Positions 26,591 to 36,013 of a DNA stretch of 64,000 nt are shown here, one piece after another. Source of the stretch: JAXMCK01 sp046349395. Lineage in GTDB: Bacteria; Pseudomonadota; Alphaproteobacteria; Geminicoccales; Geminicoccaceae. The notes under the pieces are model-generated. The model was not told where the DNA came from, did not search any database, and saw only the letters and a list, made by a program, of their open reading frames with translations. The translations under genes were made by a program, and so were the position numbers. Each line of letters opens with the position of its first letter. Position 1 is the first letter of the stretch. Location: NCBI GenBank assembly GCA_046349395.1, contig JAXMCK010000004.1, positions 997,521 to 1,061,520 of the forward strand. Direction: 5' to 3'.

Positions 26591-27196
26591 ATGGCGATCT
26601 ACGCCTATGCCGGGATCCGGCCTGTCGTCCACGAGACGGCCTTCGTGCACCCGATGGCGACCGTGATCGGCGACGTCATCATCGGCGCCGGCGTGCTCAT
26701 TGCCCCCGGCGCCTCGCTCCGCGGCGACATGGGGCGGCTGATCGTCGAGGACGGCGCCAACGTGCAGGACTGCTGCGTCATGCACGGCTTTCCCGGAACG
26801 GACTGCGTCATCGAAGAGGACGGCCATATCGGCCACGGTGCCGTGCTTCACGGCTGCCGGGTGGGTCGCAACGCGCTGGTCGGGATGCACGCCGTCGTCA
26901 TGGACGGGGCGGTGGTGGGCGAGAACGCGTTCGTCGCGGCGATGGCCTTCGTGAAGGCCGGATTCGAGGTGCCGGCGGGGCACCTCGTCGCCGGCATCCC
27001 GGCCCGGGTCGTGCGCGAGCTGAAGGCCGAGGAGATCGCCTGGAAGGCCGCGGGTACCCGCGAGTACCAGGCGCTGACCCAAAACCATCTGGAAACGATG
27101 GAGCCCTGCGAGCCCTTACGGGCGGTGGAGCCCGACCGGCCCCGACTGCCCTCGCTCACGGATCACAAGCCGCTCTACGCGACGAAAAAGAGCTAG
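26591..27196 (+). CDS. paaY: phenylacetic acid degradation protein PaaY (hexapeptide-repeat thioesterase)
   Basis: A protein of 201 residues built of left-handed beta-helix hexapeptides (VIGDVIIGAGVLIAPGASLR) with the metal-binding His of the gamma-carbonic-anhydrase fold (MHGFPG; HIGHGAVLHGC), then a C-terminal helix ending in TREYQAL. PaaY homologues hydrolyse inhibitory CoA adducts in the phenylacetate pathway. Its TAG overlaps the stop of the convergent membrane gene in a shared CTAG (27193-27196). Confidence 0.92.
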   Translation: MAIYAYAGIRPVVHETAFVHPMATVIGDVIIGAGVLIAPGASLRGDMGRLIVEDGANVQDCCVMHGFPGTDCVIEEDGHIGHGAVLHGCRVGRNALVGMHAVVMDGAVVGENAFVAAMAFVKAGFEVPAGHLVAGIPARVVRELKAEEIAWKAAGTREYQALTQNHLETMEPCEPLRAVEPDRPRLPSLTDHKPLYATKKS

Positions 27197-27759
27197 GTCG
27201 ACGGGGCCACGCCCTTGTCGCTCGTCACCTTGCGCAGGAAGAACAGCGCCACAACGGCGACGACGCCGATGATCGCGATGCTGACCGCCGCCTGATCGAG
27301 GAAAGCCAGGAAGGCCGCACCTAGCATCAGCATCACGCCGACGATGCAGAGCCGCCAGTCGACGTAGAGGCCGTCGAGGAAGGTCGCCAGCGCCAGCAAC
27401 TGCAGCAGCACGATGCCCGTCACGTCGTCGCTGACGAGGCGCTCCACCATCGGCGTGTTGATGATGAACATCGCGACGATGAGCGCACCCCAATGGGCGA
27501 CCTGGACCAGTGCCCGTTTCATCTTGTCATCGCCCTCGCGGACAAAGACGTGGACGATGGCGATGATGCCGTAGAGGACGGCGACGAGCCGCCAAGTCGA
27601 GCGCGCCGACTGCGGGTACATGTCGGAGAAGGCAACGCCGATCACGGCGATCACGATCATGACGAGGTAAGGGAGCAGCCGCCAGATGAGCGACGGCCCC
27701 TTGGACTCGGGCTCCGTCACGGGGTGGATGGTTTCCGACGGCTCGACATACTCGGCCAT
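27193..27759 (-). CDS. hypothetical membrane protein
   Basis: A protein of 188 residues from ATG 27759. After a polar N-terminus of about 25 residues there are five or six hydrophobic helices (LLPYLVMIVIAVIGVAF; LVAVLYGIIAIVHVFV; GALIVAMFIINTPM; IVLLQLLALATFLDGL; CIVGVMLMLGAAFLAF; IAIIGVVAVVALFFL), ending KVTSDKGVAPST. No family recognised. Lys/Arg-rich loops alternate with hydrophobic segments as in polytopic inner-membrane proteins. Confidence 0.7.
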   Translation of the reverse strand: MAEYVEPSETIHPVTEPESKGPSLIWRLLPYLVMIVIAVIGVAFSDMYPQSARSTWRLVAVLYGIIAIVHVFVREGDDKMKRALVQVAHWGALIVAMFIINTPMVERLVSDDVTGIVLLQLLALATFLDGLYVDWRLCIVGVMLMLGAAFLAFLDQAAVSIAIIGVVAVVALFFLRKVTSDKGVAPST

Positions 27760-27842
27760 GACGCTTGTTCTCCCTCGCCACCGACGCCTGCCTAGCACAA
27801 GGCCCGGCAACAGGTCAGCCGCCGGTCCTTGCGACCTCTACG

Positions 27843-28439
27843 TCAGAGGACCTGGAAAATCTGACCGGTGAGCAAGCCTTCGACGCTCTTCACATAGGCC
27901 TGCGCCACCTTGGCCGCAGGCACCGGGATGTGGCCACGGAAATAGGGTCCGAAGCTGCCCAGCGACTCCTCCAAGAGCCCGGGGCTGACGGCGTTCAGCC
28001 GGATTCCGCGGGGCAGCTCGATCGCCGCCGCCCGGACGAAGGAGTCGATCGCCCCGTTCACCAGCGACGCACTGCTGCCGAAGCGGATCGGATCCTGGCT
28101 GAGCACGCCGCTCGTGAGCGTGAAGGAGCCGTTGTCGTTCACGAACTCGCGGCCGATCAGGACGAGGTTGACCTGCCCCATCAGCTTGTCGTCGAGGCCG
28201 ACGCGATACTCGGCGTCCTGCATCGTCTCGAGGGGGCCGAAATGCACCTTGCCGGCGCAGGAGACGAGCGCGTCGAAGCGGCCGATCTTCTCGTAGCCGG
28301 CACGGATCGACGCCGGATCGCGGATGTCCATCGCCACCGCCCCGTTGCGGCCGACGCGGACGATCTCGTGGTGCTCGTAGAGCGCACGGTCGACCGCCTG
28401 GCCCACGGTGCCCGAGGCACCGACGATCACGATCCGCAT
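27843..28439 (-). CDS. SDR-fold protein lacking canonical catalytic Tyr/Lys
   Basis: A protein of 198 residues. The N-terminal NAD(P) motif is present (IVIVGASGTVGQAVDRAL) and so is the SCAGK equivalent of NNAG. At the catalytic centre the usual YxxxK is replaced by SASLVNGAIDSF, while the following IRLNAVSPG segment is intact. This fits the atypical short SDR group (Lin1944-like) described as lacking active-site residues. Likely an NAD(P)-binding or non-classical oxidoreductase. It is followed by, and probably cotranscribed with, the HAD gene just upstream (28444). Confidence 0.8.
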   Translation of the reverse strand: MRIVIVGASGTVGQAVDRALYEHHEIVRVGRNGAVAMDIRDPASIRAGYEKIGRFDALVSCAGKVHFGPLETMQDAEYRVGLDDKLMGQVNLVLIGREFVNDNGSFTLTSGVLSQDPIRFGSSASLVNGAIDSFVRAAAIELPRGIRLNAVSPGLLEESLGSFGPYFRGHIPVPAAKVAQAYVKSVEGLLTGQIFQVL

Positions 28440-28443
28440 GCGC

Positions 28444-29106
28444 TCACTCCTCCCCGATCAGTCCCGGCAATTGTGGAAGCTCCGTGAACACGAGTGCGGC
28501 ACCGGCCGCAAGTAGGGCCTCGCCGAAACCCGCGCCGCCGGCATGGCCGCCGCCGGCAAAGCCCAGCGCCCGCATGCCAGCCGCCCGCGCGGCCAAGACA
28601 CCGGCGAGGCTGTCCTCCACCACCACACACCGCCCGGGCTCCGCCGCCATCTGCCTCGCGGCATGGAGGAACAGATCGGGTGCCGGCTTGCCGCGCTTCA
28701 CCATGGTGGCGCTGAAGATGTGCGGCGCCAGCAGCGGCAGGAGCCCGGTCAACTCCAGCGCCAGCTCGATGCGGTCGGGCGAGCTGGAGGATGCCACGCA
28801 GCGCGGCACCGCCAGCGCTTCCAGCATGTCCCTGGCGCCTCGGATGGGGCGCAGCTCGCTCCGGAACGCGTCGAACAGCCGGCCGCGCATCGCCGTCGAG
28901 AACACGGCCGAGAGGTCCCGGCCGTAGCGGCGCTCCAGTGCCGCGCGGTTGGTGGCGAGGCTGCGGCCGAGGCACTGCTCGTAGGCGTCCTCGACCGTGA
29001 ACGGGATGCCCTCGGCCACCATCGCCTCGGCCATGATCCGGGCCGAGATCGGCTCGCTGTCGACGAGCACCCCGTCGAGGTCGAAGATCACGAGATCGGT
29101 GGACAA
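28444..29106 (-). CDS. HAD-superfamily phosphatase/phosphomutase-like hydrolase
   Basis: A protein of 220 residues. Motif I is VIFDLDGVLVDSEP near residues 6-19 (nucleophile and acid/base Asp). Motif II lies in CVASSSSPDRIELAL; the motif III Lys is in VKRGKPAPDLFLHAA; motif IV is CVVVEDSLAGVLAAR. A helical cap covers about residues 20-85. This is the phosphoglycolate-phosphatase/beta-phosphoglucomutase branch; substrate unknown. It precedes the SDR gene by four bases. Confidence 0.87.
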   Translation of the reverse strand: MSTDLVIFDLDGVLVDSEPISARIMAEAMVAEGIPFTVEDAYEQCLGRSLATNRAALERRYGRDLSAVFSTAMRGRLFDAFRSELRPIRGARDMLEALAVPRCVASSSSPDRIELALELTGLLPLLAPHIFSATMVKRGKPAPDLFLHAARQMAAEPGRCVVVEDSLAGVLAARAAGMRALGFAGGGHAGGAGFGEALLAAGAALVFTELPQLPGLIGEE

Positions 29107-29118
29107 GGGTCGGAAGGC

Positions 29119-29505
29119 CTACTCGTCGCAGGTGTGGCCGAACTCGGCCAGACCCTCGGCCAGATAATCGGCCAGCAGCGGCAGGCCCAGGAGATATTCC
29201 GCCGTGCGGTCGTTGTGCGCCCGGCGTGCCTCGCCCACGGCGTCGTTCCACTCGCTCTTGGAGAAGCTGCCGCGGCCCACCCAGGCAAGGGCCACGAGTT
29301 CGACCTGCTCGTCCTCGTTCAGCTCGTTGATGAAGCCGGTCAGCTCCTCGCGGGTGGCATCGTCGTCGCGGTCCTCCAATATCTCGACCATGTCGTCGTC
29401 GATCATGTTCGAGGATTCGTCGCCGTCGCCCGGGTCGACCTTGGCATCCACCACCCTGGCCTGGACGATGACGTAGCAGACCTTGTCGGGATCGATCGTC
29501 AGCAT
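29119..29505 (-). CDS. DUF3775 domain protein
   Basis: About 128 residues from ATG 29505; further upstream residues look non-homologous. The opening MLTIDPDKVCYVIVQARVVD is followed by an acidic stretch (DDDMVEILEDRDDDATREEL), then INELNEDEQVELVALAWVGR, which is the DUF3775 signature found in alphaproteobacteria. Function unknown. It is acidic, soluble and without signal peptide. Confidence 0.8.
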   Translation of the reverse strand: MLTIDPDKVCYVIVQARVVDAKVDPGDGDESSNMIDDDMVEILEDRDDDATREELTGFINELNEDEQVELVALAWVGRGSFSKSEWNDAVGEARRAHNDRTAEYLLGLPLLADYLAEGLAEFGHTCDE

Positions 29506-29657
29506 GAGTTCGCTGTTCCTCGTGAGTTCCAGGCCGTAGGAACGTCCCGGACACAGCAGTGTAGCCACGTGGTGCTGCACACCGTTTTCGCAGTGCCGGG
29601 CCGCGATCCGCCCGGTAGACTTGAGCACATAACCGCCAAAGGCTCGCGACAGCGACC

Positions 29658-30761
29658 ATGTCCAATCCGCAGCGATACGTAAACCGCTCGATCCTCTTCC
29701 TGGTGCTGGCCCTCGCCATGGCGGGAGCGCTCTACCAGATCATCCTGCGGGCCTTTCAGTACAATCCCTACCTCAACGGCCTGATCCTTCTCGTCCTGCT
29801 GTTCGGCGTCTTCTACAATCTGCGCCGGATGCTGCGCCTCAAGGCGGAGAGCCGCTGGATCGCCGCGGTGCGCAACGGCACCCCCGGCGTGTCGTTGCAG
29901 GACGCCCCGCGCCTGATGGCCCCGATCGCCGCCGTGCTCGGCGAGCGCCAGCGCAAGCCTAGAGTGGCCGCACTTTCCGCCCTCTCGATGCGCTACCTGC
30001 TGGACAGCACGCACGACCGGCTCGACGAGAACCGCGACATCGCCCGCTACCTCACGGGCCTCCTCATCTTCCTGGGCCTGCTCGGCACCTTCTGGGGTCT
30101 GCTGGAATCGATCCAGACGATCAGCGGTGTGATCTCCGGCCTCACCGTGTCGAGCGGCGACCTGGGCGCCGCCTTCGAATCGCTGAAGGCGGGCCTCAGC
30201 CGGCCGCTCACCGGCATGGGCACGGCGTTCAGCGCCTCGCTGTTCGGCCTCGCCGGCTCGCTCCTCCTGGGCTTCCTCGATCTGCAGGCGAGCCAGGCCG
30301 AGCACGGCTTCGCGCTCGACGTCGAGGAATGGCTCTCCGGGCAGACCCGGCTCACCGGTCCCGAGGGCCCGGTCGGGGAAGGCGGACCCGCCATGCCGGC
30401 CTACGTCTCGGCCCTCCTGCAGCAGACGGCCGACAATCTGGAGCGGATCGAGGAGCTGCTGGCCCGGAGCGAGAGCGAGCGGGGCGAGCTGCGGGTGGCT
30501 CTCGGCAACCTCGCCCAGAGCATCGGCACGATGGCGACCTCGCAGCAGGCGCTGGCCCAGCAACTCGGGCAGACCGGGGCCGGGATGCTGGATCCCGCGA
30601 CCCGCGACCATATCCGCAACACCGACGTGCAGATCGCGCGGCTGATCGAGGAGATGGGCCGCGGCCGGCAGGAGCTGACGCGCGAGCTGCGGAACGAGAT
30701 CAAGCTCGTCGCCCGCACCATCGCCATCATCGCCGGCGAGCCGCAGGCCGTTCGGGACTGA
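29658..30761 (+). CDS. MotA/TolQ/ExbB-type proton channel protein
   Basis: A protein of 367 residues. Two N-terminal helices (SILFLVLALAMAGALYQII; LNGLILLVLLFGVFY) precede a cytoplasmic region. The conserved proton-channel segment is GLLIFLGLLGTFWGLLESIQ, followed by LTGMGTAFSASLFGLAGSLL (about residues 135-215). The C-terminal 130 residues form a long coiled coil. It is the static-channel partner of the OmpA-like protein four bases downstream. Such pairs occur outside flagellar clusters and use the proton-motive force to act on the cell wall; no flagellar genes lie nearby. Confidence 0.85.
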   Translation: MSNPQRYVNRSILFLVLALAMAGALYQIILRAFQYNPYLNGLILLVLLFGVFYNLRRMLRLKAESRWIAAVRNGTPGVSLQDAPRLMAPIAAVLGERQRKPRVAALSALSMRYLLDSTHDRLDENRDIARYLTGLLIFLGLLGTFWGLLESIQTISGVISGLTVSSGDLGAAFESLKAGLSRPLTGMGTAFSASLFGLAGSLLLGFLDLQASQAEHGFALDVEEWLSGQTRLTGPEGPVGEGGPAMPAYVSALLQQTADNLERIEELLARSESERGELRVALGNLAQSIGTMATSQQALAQQLGQTGAGMLDPATRDHIRNTDVQIARLIEEMGRGRQELTRELRNEIKLVARTIAIIAGEPQAVRD

Positions 30762-30765
30762 GCCG

Positions 30766-32166
30766 GTGGCCCGCTCGCGCTCCTCGCGGCACAATCTCGA
30801 CATCTGGCCGGGCTTCGTCGACGCGCTCTCGACGCTGCTGCTCTCGGTCATCTTCCTCCTGGTCGTCTTCGTGCTGGGCCAGTTCCTCCTGGGGCAGCTG
30901 CTCCAGGGCAAGGACCAGGCGATGAGCACGCTGCGGTCGCAGGTGCAGGACCTGACGACGAAGCTCGGGCTGGAGCAGGACACGGCCGACGAGCTGAAGC
31001 GCACACTGAGCCGCCTCAACGCCGATCTGCGGCAGGCTTTCGTGGCCCGCGACGACACGGCGACCCAGCTCGAGACCGCTTCGGCCGAGCGCGACCAGCT
31101 GGCCGACCGCGTCGTGGTGATGACCCGCGAGCAGGCGATGATGCAGCGCTCGCTCGATTCGCTGCGCCAGGAGACCGACGAGGCCCGCAGTGCCGCCAGC
31201 GCGCTGGCCAAGGAAGCGGACGCCGCCAAGGCGACGGTGAAGACCGACAAGGAGCAGATCGAGCTGCAGCTGGGTCAGCTCGTGCAGCTGCAGAACGACA
31301 TCAAGGCGCTGCAGGCGACCCGGGCCGATCTGGAGAAGCAGCTGGCCGACGCGACCGGAGCGACGGGCACGGAGCGCGACCGCTCGAAGGCGCTGGAGGC
31401 CCGCCTCGCGGATGCCGAAACGCGGACGGTGCTGGCCCAGAAGGAGATCGAGCAGCGCGATCTGCGGCTCGAAGAGCTCACCCGCAAGCTCACCGAATCC
31501 GAGGGCAAGGCCACCAGTGCCGGCCAGTCCGAGGCGCAGGCCCTGGCCGACGTCAGGCGCCTCGAAAGCCAGATCGCAGCCCTCAACCTGCAGCTGGCCG
31601 ACCTCGGTGCCCTGCTCGGCGTGCGCCAGGGCGAGATCGACAAGCAGAAGGCCACGATCGAGGACCTGGGGCAGCGGCTCAACGTGGCGCTCGCCGCCAA
31701 GGTCGAGGAGCTGTCGCAGTACAAGTCGGAGTTCTTCGGCCGCCTGCGGCAGACTTTGGGCGACCGCGAGGACATCAAGATCGTCGGCGACCGTTTCGTC
31801 TTCCAGTCCGAGGTGCTGTTCGGCAGCGGCTCGGCCGATCTGGAGCCCGGCGGCCAGGCCGAGCTCGCCAAGCTCGCGGCCACGCTGAAGACGCTGACGG
31901 CCGACCTGCCGGAGGAGCTGCCCTGGGTGCTCCAGGTGGACGGGCACACCGACGTGCGCCGGATCAAGACCGCCCGCTTCCCGTCCAACTGGGAGCTGTC
32001 CTCGGCACGCGCCATCTCGGTCGCCGAGTTCCTGATCGATCAGGGCATCCCGCCGCAGCGGGTCGCCGCCCGCGGCTTCGCCGAGTTCCAGCCGCTCGAC
32101 ACGGCCGAGACCGAAGATGCCTACCGGCGCAACCGGCGGATCGAGATCCTGCTGACCACACGCTGA
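30766..32166 (+). CDS. MotB-like peptidoglycan-binding protein with OmpA domain
   Basis: A protein of 466 residues. One N-terminal helix (FVDALSTLLLSVIFLLVVFV) has an Asp at its start, placed like the MotB proton-carrying Asp. A very long coiled coil spans about residues 45-315. The C-terminal OmpA/MotB domain includes LFGSGSADLEPGGQAELAKL, VDGHTDVRRI and NRRIEILLTT, which binds peptidoglycan. The MotA-like partner is immediately upstream. Start is GTG 30766. Confidence 0.87.
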   Translation: MARSRSSRHNLDIWPGFVDALSTLLLSVIFLLVVFVLGQFLLGQLLQGKDQAMSTLRSQVQDLTTKLGLEQDTADELKRTLSRLNADLRQAFVARDDTATQLETASAERDQLADRVVVMTREQAMMQRSLDSLRQETDEARSAASALAKEADAAKATVKTDKEQIELQLGQLVQLQNDIKALQATRADLEKQLADATGATGTERDRSKALEARLADAETRTVLAQKEIEQRDLRLEELTRKLTESEGKATSAGQSEAQALADVRRLESQIAALNLQLADLGALLGVRQGEIDKQKATIEDLGQRLNVALAAKVEELSQYKSEFFGRLRQTLGDREDIKIVGDRFVFQSEVLFGSGSADLEPGGQAELAKLAATLKTLTADLPEELPWVLQVDGHTDVRRIKTARFPSNWELSSARAISVAEFLIDQGIPPQRVAARGFAEFQPLDTAETEDAYRRNRRIEILLTTR

Positions 32167-32172
32167 GCGGGC

Positions 32173-34071
32173 TCAGGACGCCGAGGTGAGGTCGACGTCG
32201 AAGCGGTCGCGGAGCAGCATGGCGAACTCGCGGCGGGCACGGCGCACCAGGATCCGCCCGTGCGCGCGGTGGACCCGGGCGACGAGTGCCTCGATCTCGT
32301 CCGGCCGGCCGGGCAGGAGCGGCTCCAGCAGGGCGGCGTCGATCACGACGAGGGCGGCCCGCGCCGCCTCGAGCTCGGCGGGGTCGACGCGCACCGTCTC
32401 CAGCACCAGGGCCCGGGCGCGGCAAGCTTCCTGCGTCTGGCCGGCGAGGCGGGCGAGCTTCGGCGCCGGCACGCCCTCCGGCACGCCGGCGATTGCCAGG
32501 GCACAGCCTGCCTCCATCCGGGTCAGTCCGGCGCAGGCGCCGATGAACCGCTCGGCGAGCCGCAGCGAGGTCAGCACCTCGTAGCGGACCTCGATCACAG
32601 GCAGGAGGCTGACGCGGTCGACCTCGTCCCGCAGCTGGTCGGCGACGAGCTGCAGCACGATCAGGTCGATCTCCAGATGCAGTTCCGGCAGGGCCACCGC
32701 CCGTCGTCGCAGCGCCTCGACGACCGCCGCCGAGGCCGGCTCGAAGCGCGGGATGACCAGCGCCGCCGGCGCACCGTCGCGGTCCTGCACCATGGCGAGG
32801 TCGACCCGCGCGGACGCCGCCAGCGTGTCGAGATCGGCCGCCGTCTGCAGCCCCAGCCGCTCCTCGGCGGCGGCGATGCCGTCCAGGAGCCGGGTCGCCG
32901 CGTCGGTGCCGAGGAGCTCGATCCCGTGCAGCTCGACGGGTGCGGTCAGCACCTCGGCGACACCCATCTCCGAGGGTGGGGGTACGAGACCGACGGCACC
33001 GTGGACGGCCACGATCTCGGCGAGCTCGGTCGAGGCCGCCAGCTCGCGGTTGATGAAGGCCGCCAGCCGCCGCATGCGCCGCACGGTCGTCACCCGGTCG
33101 GGCTCGGTCACCGCCAGCACGAGGCCGCCGTCGAACACGGCCCAGGCATCGGCCGGATCGACCGCCCGCGCCGCGATTTGCCCCAGGAGCTTCTGCCGCG
33201 CCGCGGCGATGGCGGCGACCGCCGCCTGGGTCGACGGCTGGCCGACCGGCAGCGGCCGCAGCCGGAGCCGTGCCGCCATGGCGAATCCGCCCTGCTCTTC
33301 CATCAGTGCCCGCAGCCGGTTCGCGAAGTCCTGCCCCGGTGTGGGAACAGTACCGACAGCCGGCACGGTGCCGGCATGGAGCAGCCAGAGCCGCAGGCCC
33401 CCTTCGCCCTCGATCGGCGCCGAGTCGATCGCCCCACCGCCGGGTGCAGCCCGCTCCAGGCGCAGCCGGCCCTGGGGTTCGGCAGCGGCCGTTTCGGGCA
33501 GCCCCAAGAGGTCGTGCAGCTTTGTCGCGTACATCTCGGCAGCCGGCCGATCGAGCTGCTGCACGGCGGCCCGGTTGACCAGAAGGATCTGGTCCTCCGG
33601 CCCGCTGACGAGAACCCCCTCGTGGGTCAGATCGAGCACGGTCGAGAGGAGCTGCTCGGCATCGCGCCGCGTCTTGCCCGCCCGGCGCAGCTGCGCCTTC
33701 AGCTCCGCCTGGGCCGCCAGGAGGATCAGCGTACCGGCGGCCGCTTCCGCACCTGCGACCGACCGGGGCAGGATGTCGACGGCCCCGGCATCGAGAAAGC
33801 CGGCGCGGTCGGGCTCGACCTCCGGCGGCAGCAGCACGAGGAGCGGTGTCACCGGGGCCGATGCCGCGAGGCGCGCCACGCAGCGGACCGGGTCGCGCCG
33901 GTCGACCGTGGGGTTCACGGCCACCACGTCGGCCGTGTTCCGCGCCAGCCACGTCACCGCCTCGCCGAAGGTCGGCGCATGGGTGAGCCCGGCCGCCGGA
34001 GCCCGCAGGGTGAGTGCTGCGCGGACGGCATCCGCCAGCTCGGGATCAGGTTCGACCAGCAGCGCCCGCAT
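32173..34071 (-). CDS. pseudo-receiver/PAS multidomain protein
   Basis: A protein of 632 residues. Residues ~1-120 resemble a response-regulator receiver, but the phospho-acceptor position is Asn53 (DVVAVNP) and the conserved Lys is Arg (DILPRS), so it probably cannot be phosphorylated. A PAS-like segment follows (about 145-200, VLDLTHEGVLVSGPEDQILL). The middle part (about 300-400) and C-terminal part (about 470-632) recall the spacing of GGDEF and EAL domains without their catalytic motifs; this is inference. Probably a regulatory or scaffolding protein. It is convergent with the OmpA-like gene, seven bases apart. Confidence 0.65.
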   Translation of the reverse strand: MRALLVEPDPELADAVRAALTLRAPAAGLTHAPTFGEAVTWLARNTADVVAVNPTVDRRDPVRCVARLAASAPVTPLLVLLPPEVEPDRAGFLDAGAVDILPRSVAGAEAAAGTLILLAAQAELKAQLRRAGKTRRDAEQLLSTVLDLTHEGVLVSGPEDQILLVNRAAVQQLDRPAAEMYATKLHDLLGLPETAAAEPQGRLRLERAAPGGGAIDSAPIEGEGGLRLWLLHAGTVPAVGTVPTPGQDFANRLRALMEEQGGFAMAARLRLRPLPVGQPSTQAAVAAIAAARQKLLGQIAARAVDPADAWAVFDGGLVLAVTEPDRVTTVRRMRRLAAFINRELAASTELAEIVAVHGAVGLVPPPSEMGVAEVLTAPVELHGIELLGTDAATRLLDGIAAAEERLGLQTAADLDTLAASARVDLAMVQDRDGAPAALVIPRFEPASAAVVEALRRRAVALPELHLEIDLIVLQLVADQLRDEVDRVSLLPVIEVRYEVLTSLRLAERFIGACAGLTRMEAGCALAIAGVPEGVPAPKLARLAGQTQEACRARALVLETVRVDPAELEAARAALVVIDAALLEPLLPGRPDEIEALVARVHRAHGRILVRRARREFAMLLRDRFDVDLTSAS

Positions 34072-34148
34072 GTGGACCCGTTCCGGCCCGGGGCCTCATC
34101 GCCCCGGCCGAGCGAGCTAACGCCGCCTTGGTTGAGGCGCGGTTAACC

Positions 34149-35954
34149 TCAGGCTGCGGCGCGGGCGAGGTTGAACTGCAGGGCGGCGAGGCGAGCATAG
34201 AGGCCACCGCGGCGCACGAGGTCCTCGTGCCGGCCCTGGTCGACCACCCGGCCCTCGTCCATGACGACGATCCGGTCGGCGCGCTGCACGGTGGCGAGGC
34301 GGTGCGCCACGACGATCGAGGTGCGGCCCGTCATCAGCCGCTCGAGTGCGGTCTGCACCAGCCGCTCGTTCTCGGCATCCAGAGCGCTCGTCGCCTCGTC
34401 GAGCAGCAGCAGGGCCGGATCGCACAGGATGGCCCGCGCGATGGCGATGCGCTGCCGCTGGCCGCCCGACAGCCGGACCCCCTTCTCGCCGAGAAAGGTG
34501 CCGAAACCCTCCGGCAGGCGGTCGAGGAACTCGGTTGCGGCCGCGGCATCGGCCGCGGCACGCACCTCCGCGTCGCTGGCGTTCGGACGGCCGTAGCGGA
34601 TGTTGGTCCAGGCATCGGCCGAGAAGATCACGGGTTCCTGCGGCACCAGACCCAGGCGCGTGCGGTAGGCCTTGGGCTCGAAGTCGCGGATCGGCACGCC
34701 ATCGAAGCTGATGGTGCCACTGCTCGGATCGTAGAAGCGCATCAGGAGCTGGAAGACGCTGGTCTTGCCCGCACCCGAGGGACCGACCAGGGCGACCGTC
34801 TCGCCTGCCTTCACCTCGAGGTCGAAGTTCTCCAGCACCAGCCGGTCGGGCAGCGAGGGATAGGCGAAGTCGACCCGATCGAAGCGCACCCGCGCCTTGC
34901 TCTGGCGCGGCACCGGCACGGGGTTCGCCGGGGCGGTGATGTCGGGATGCGTGTCGAGCAGCTCGAACAGGCGCTCGGTGGCCCCGGCCGCACGCTGCAG
35001 GTCGCCGGCGAGGTCGGCGAGGCCGCCGACCGCACTGGCGACGACGGTGGCGTAAAACACGAAAGCCGACAGCTCGCCGGCCGTGATCCGCCCCTGCAGC
35101 ACGTCCTGCCCGCCGACCCAGAGCACGGCGACGATGGCGCCGAAGACGAGAGCGATGCCGATCGCACCCAGCAGGGCTCGCGACTTGGCGTAGGCCGCAG
35201 CCGCGGTGAAGGCGCGCTCGGTGGCGGCGGAGAAGCGGGCGGTCTCGTTGTCCTCCTGGCCGAAGGCCTGGACGGTGCGGATGGCGTTGACACTCTCCTC
35301 GGCCGCTCCCGATACCTCGGCGACCCGGTCCTGCGCCTGCCGCGAGAGGGCCCGCACGCGCCGGCCGACGATGACGATCGGGATCACCACCAGCGGCACC
35401 ACGACCAACACGAGGCCGGTCAGGCGCGGGTTGGTGACGATGAGCAGCGCGATACCGCCCAGGACCAGCAGTATGTTGCGCAGCGCCTGGGTGACGCTGG
35501 CGCCGATCACCGTCTGGATGACGGTGGTGTCGGTCGTCAGGCGCGAGAGCACCTCGCCCGTGCGGGTGACCTCGAAGAAGCCCGGCGAGAGGTGGACGAC
35601 CCGGTCGTAGACGTCGCGGCGGATGTCGGCGACGACGCGCTCGCCGAGCCAGGTCACGAGGTAGGTGCGCAGATAGGTCGCGACCGCCAGGGCCACGATC
35701 ACGATCAGAACGGCTTCGAGCGCGTGGTTCAGCGCCCCCGGCTTTCCGTCGGAGAAGCCGCCGTCGATCAGGTGCCGCAGGCCGACGCCCAGCGAGAGAA
35801 CGGCCGCCGCCGCCAGCGTGAGCGCCAGGATGGCGCCGATCACCCGGCCCTTGTGCGGGGCCAGATAGGCGGCGAGACGACGAAGCTGGCGAAGATCGCG
35901 GCTCGTCGCCCGCTTCGCACCGGCGCCCTTCAGCGCCTGAGCAGCACTTTCCAT
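34149..35954 (-). CDS. MsbA-like ABC exporter (fused TMD-NBD)
   Basis: A protein of 601 residues. The N-terminal six-helix ABC_membrane domain covers about residues 30-320 (RVIGAILALTLAAAAVLSLG). The ATPase domain has Walker A GPSGAGKTSVF (about 390), Q-loop GLVPQEPVIF, signature LSGGQRQRI and Walker B LLLLDEATSALD, then H-loop VAHRLATV. Half-transporter that works as a homodimer at the inner membrane. The branch that includes MsbA and ABC exporters of drugs and lipids is likely, but the substrate is unknown. It is divergent from rpmE. Confidence 0.9.
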   Translation of the reverse strand: MESAAQALKGAGAKRATSRDLRQLRRLAAYLAPHKGRVIGAILALTLAAAAVLSLGVGLRHLIDGGFSDGKPGALNHALEAVLIVIVALAVATYLRTYLVTWLGERVVADIRRDVYDRVVHLSPGFFEVTRTGEVLSRLTTDTTVIQTVIGASVTQALRNILLVLGGIALLIVTNPRLTGLVLVVVPLVVIPIVIVGRRVRALSRQAQDRVAEVSGAAEESVNAIRTVQAFGQEDNETARFSAATERAFTAAAAYAKSRALLGAIGIALVFGAIVAVLWVGGQDVLQGRITAGELSAFVFYATVVASAVGGLADLAGDLQRAAGATERLFELLDTHPDITAPANPVPVPRQSKARVRFDRVDFAYPSLPDRLVLENFDLEVKAGETVALVGPSGAGKTSVFQLLMRFYDPSSGTISFDGVPIRDFEPKAYRTRLGLVPQEPVIFSADAWTNIRYGRPNASDAEVRAAADAAAATEFLDRLPEGFGTFLGEKGVRLSGGQRQRIAIARAILCDPALLLLDEATSALDAENERLVQTALERLMTGRTSIVVAHRLATVQRADRIVVMDEGRVVDQGRHEDLVRRGGLYARLAALQFNLARAAA

Positions 35955-36013
35955 GAACCCCCGGAGCCGTCAGGGAGAGGACGCATGGGGACGACGAAAG
36001 CCGCCCGCGCCCC

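Noticed and set aside
29658..32166. MotA-like/OmpA-like pair as a Zorya defence system (ZorA/ZorB)
   Set aside because: No ZorC, ZorD or ZorE helicase/nuclease gene follows; the pair alone is common in alphaproteobacteria as a cell-envelope motor and fits that better.
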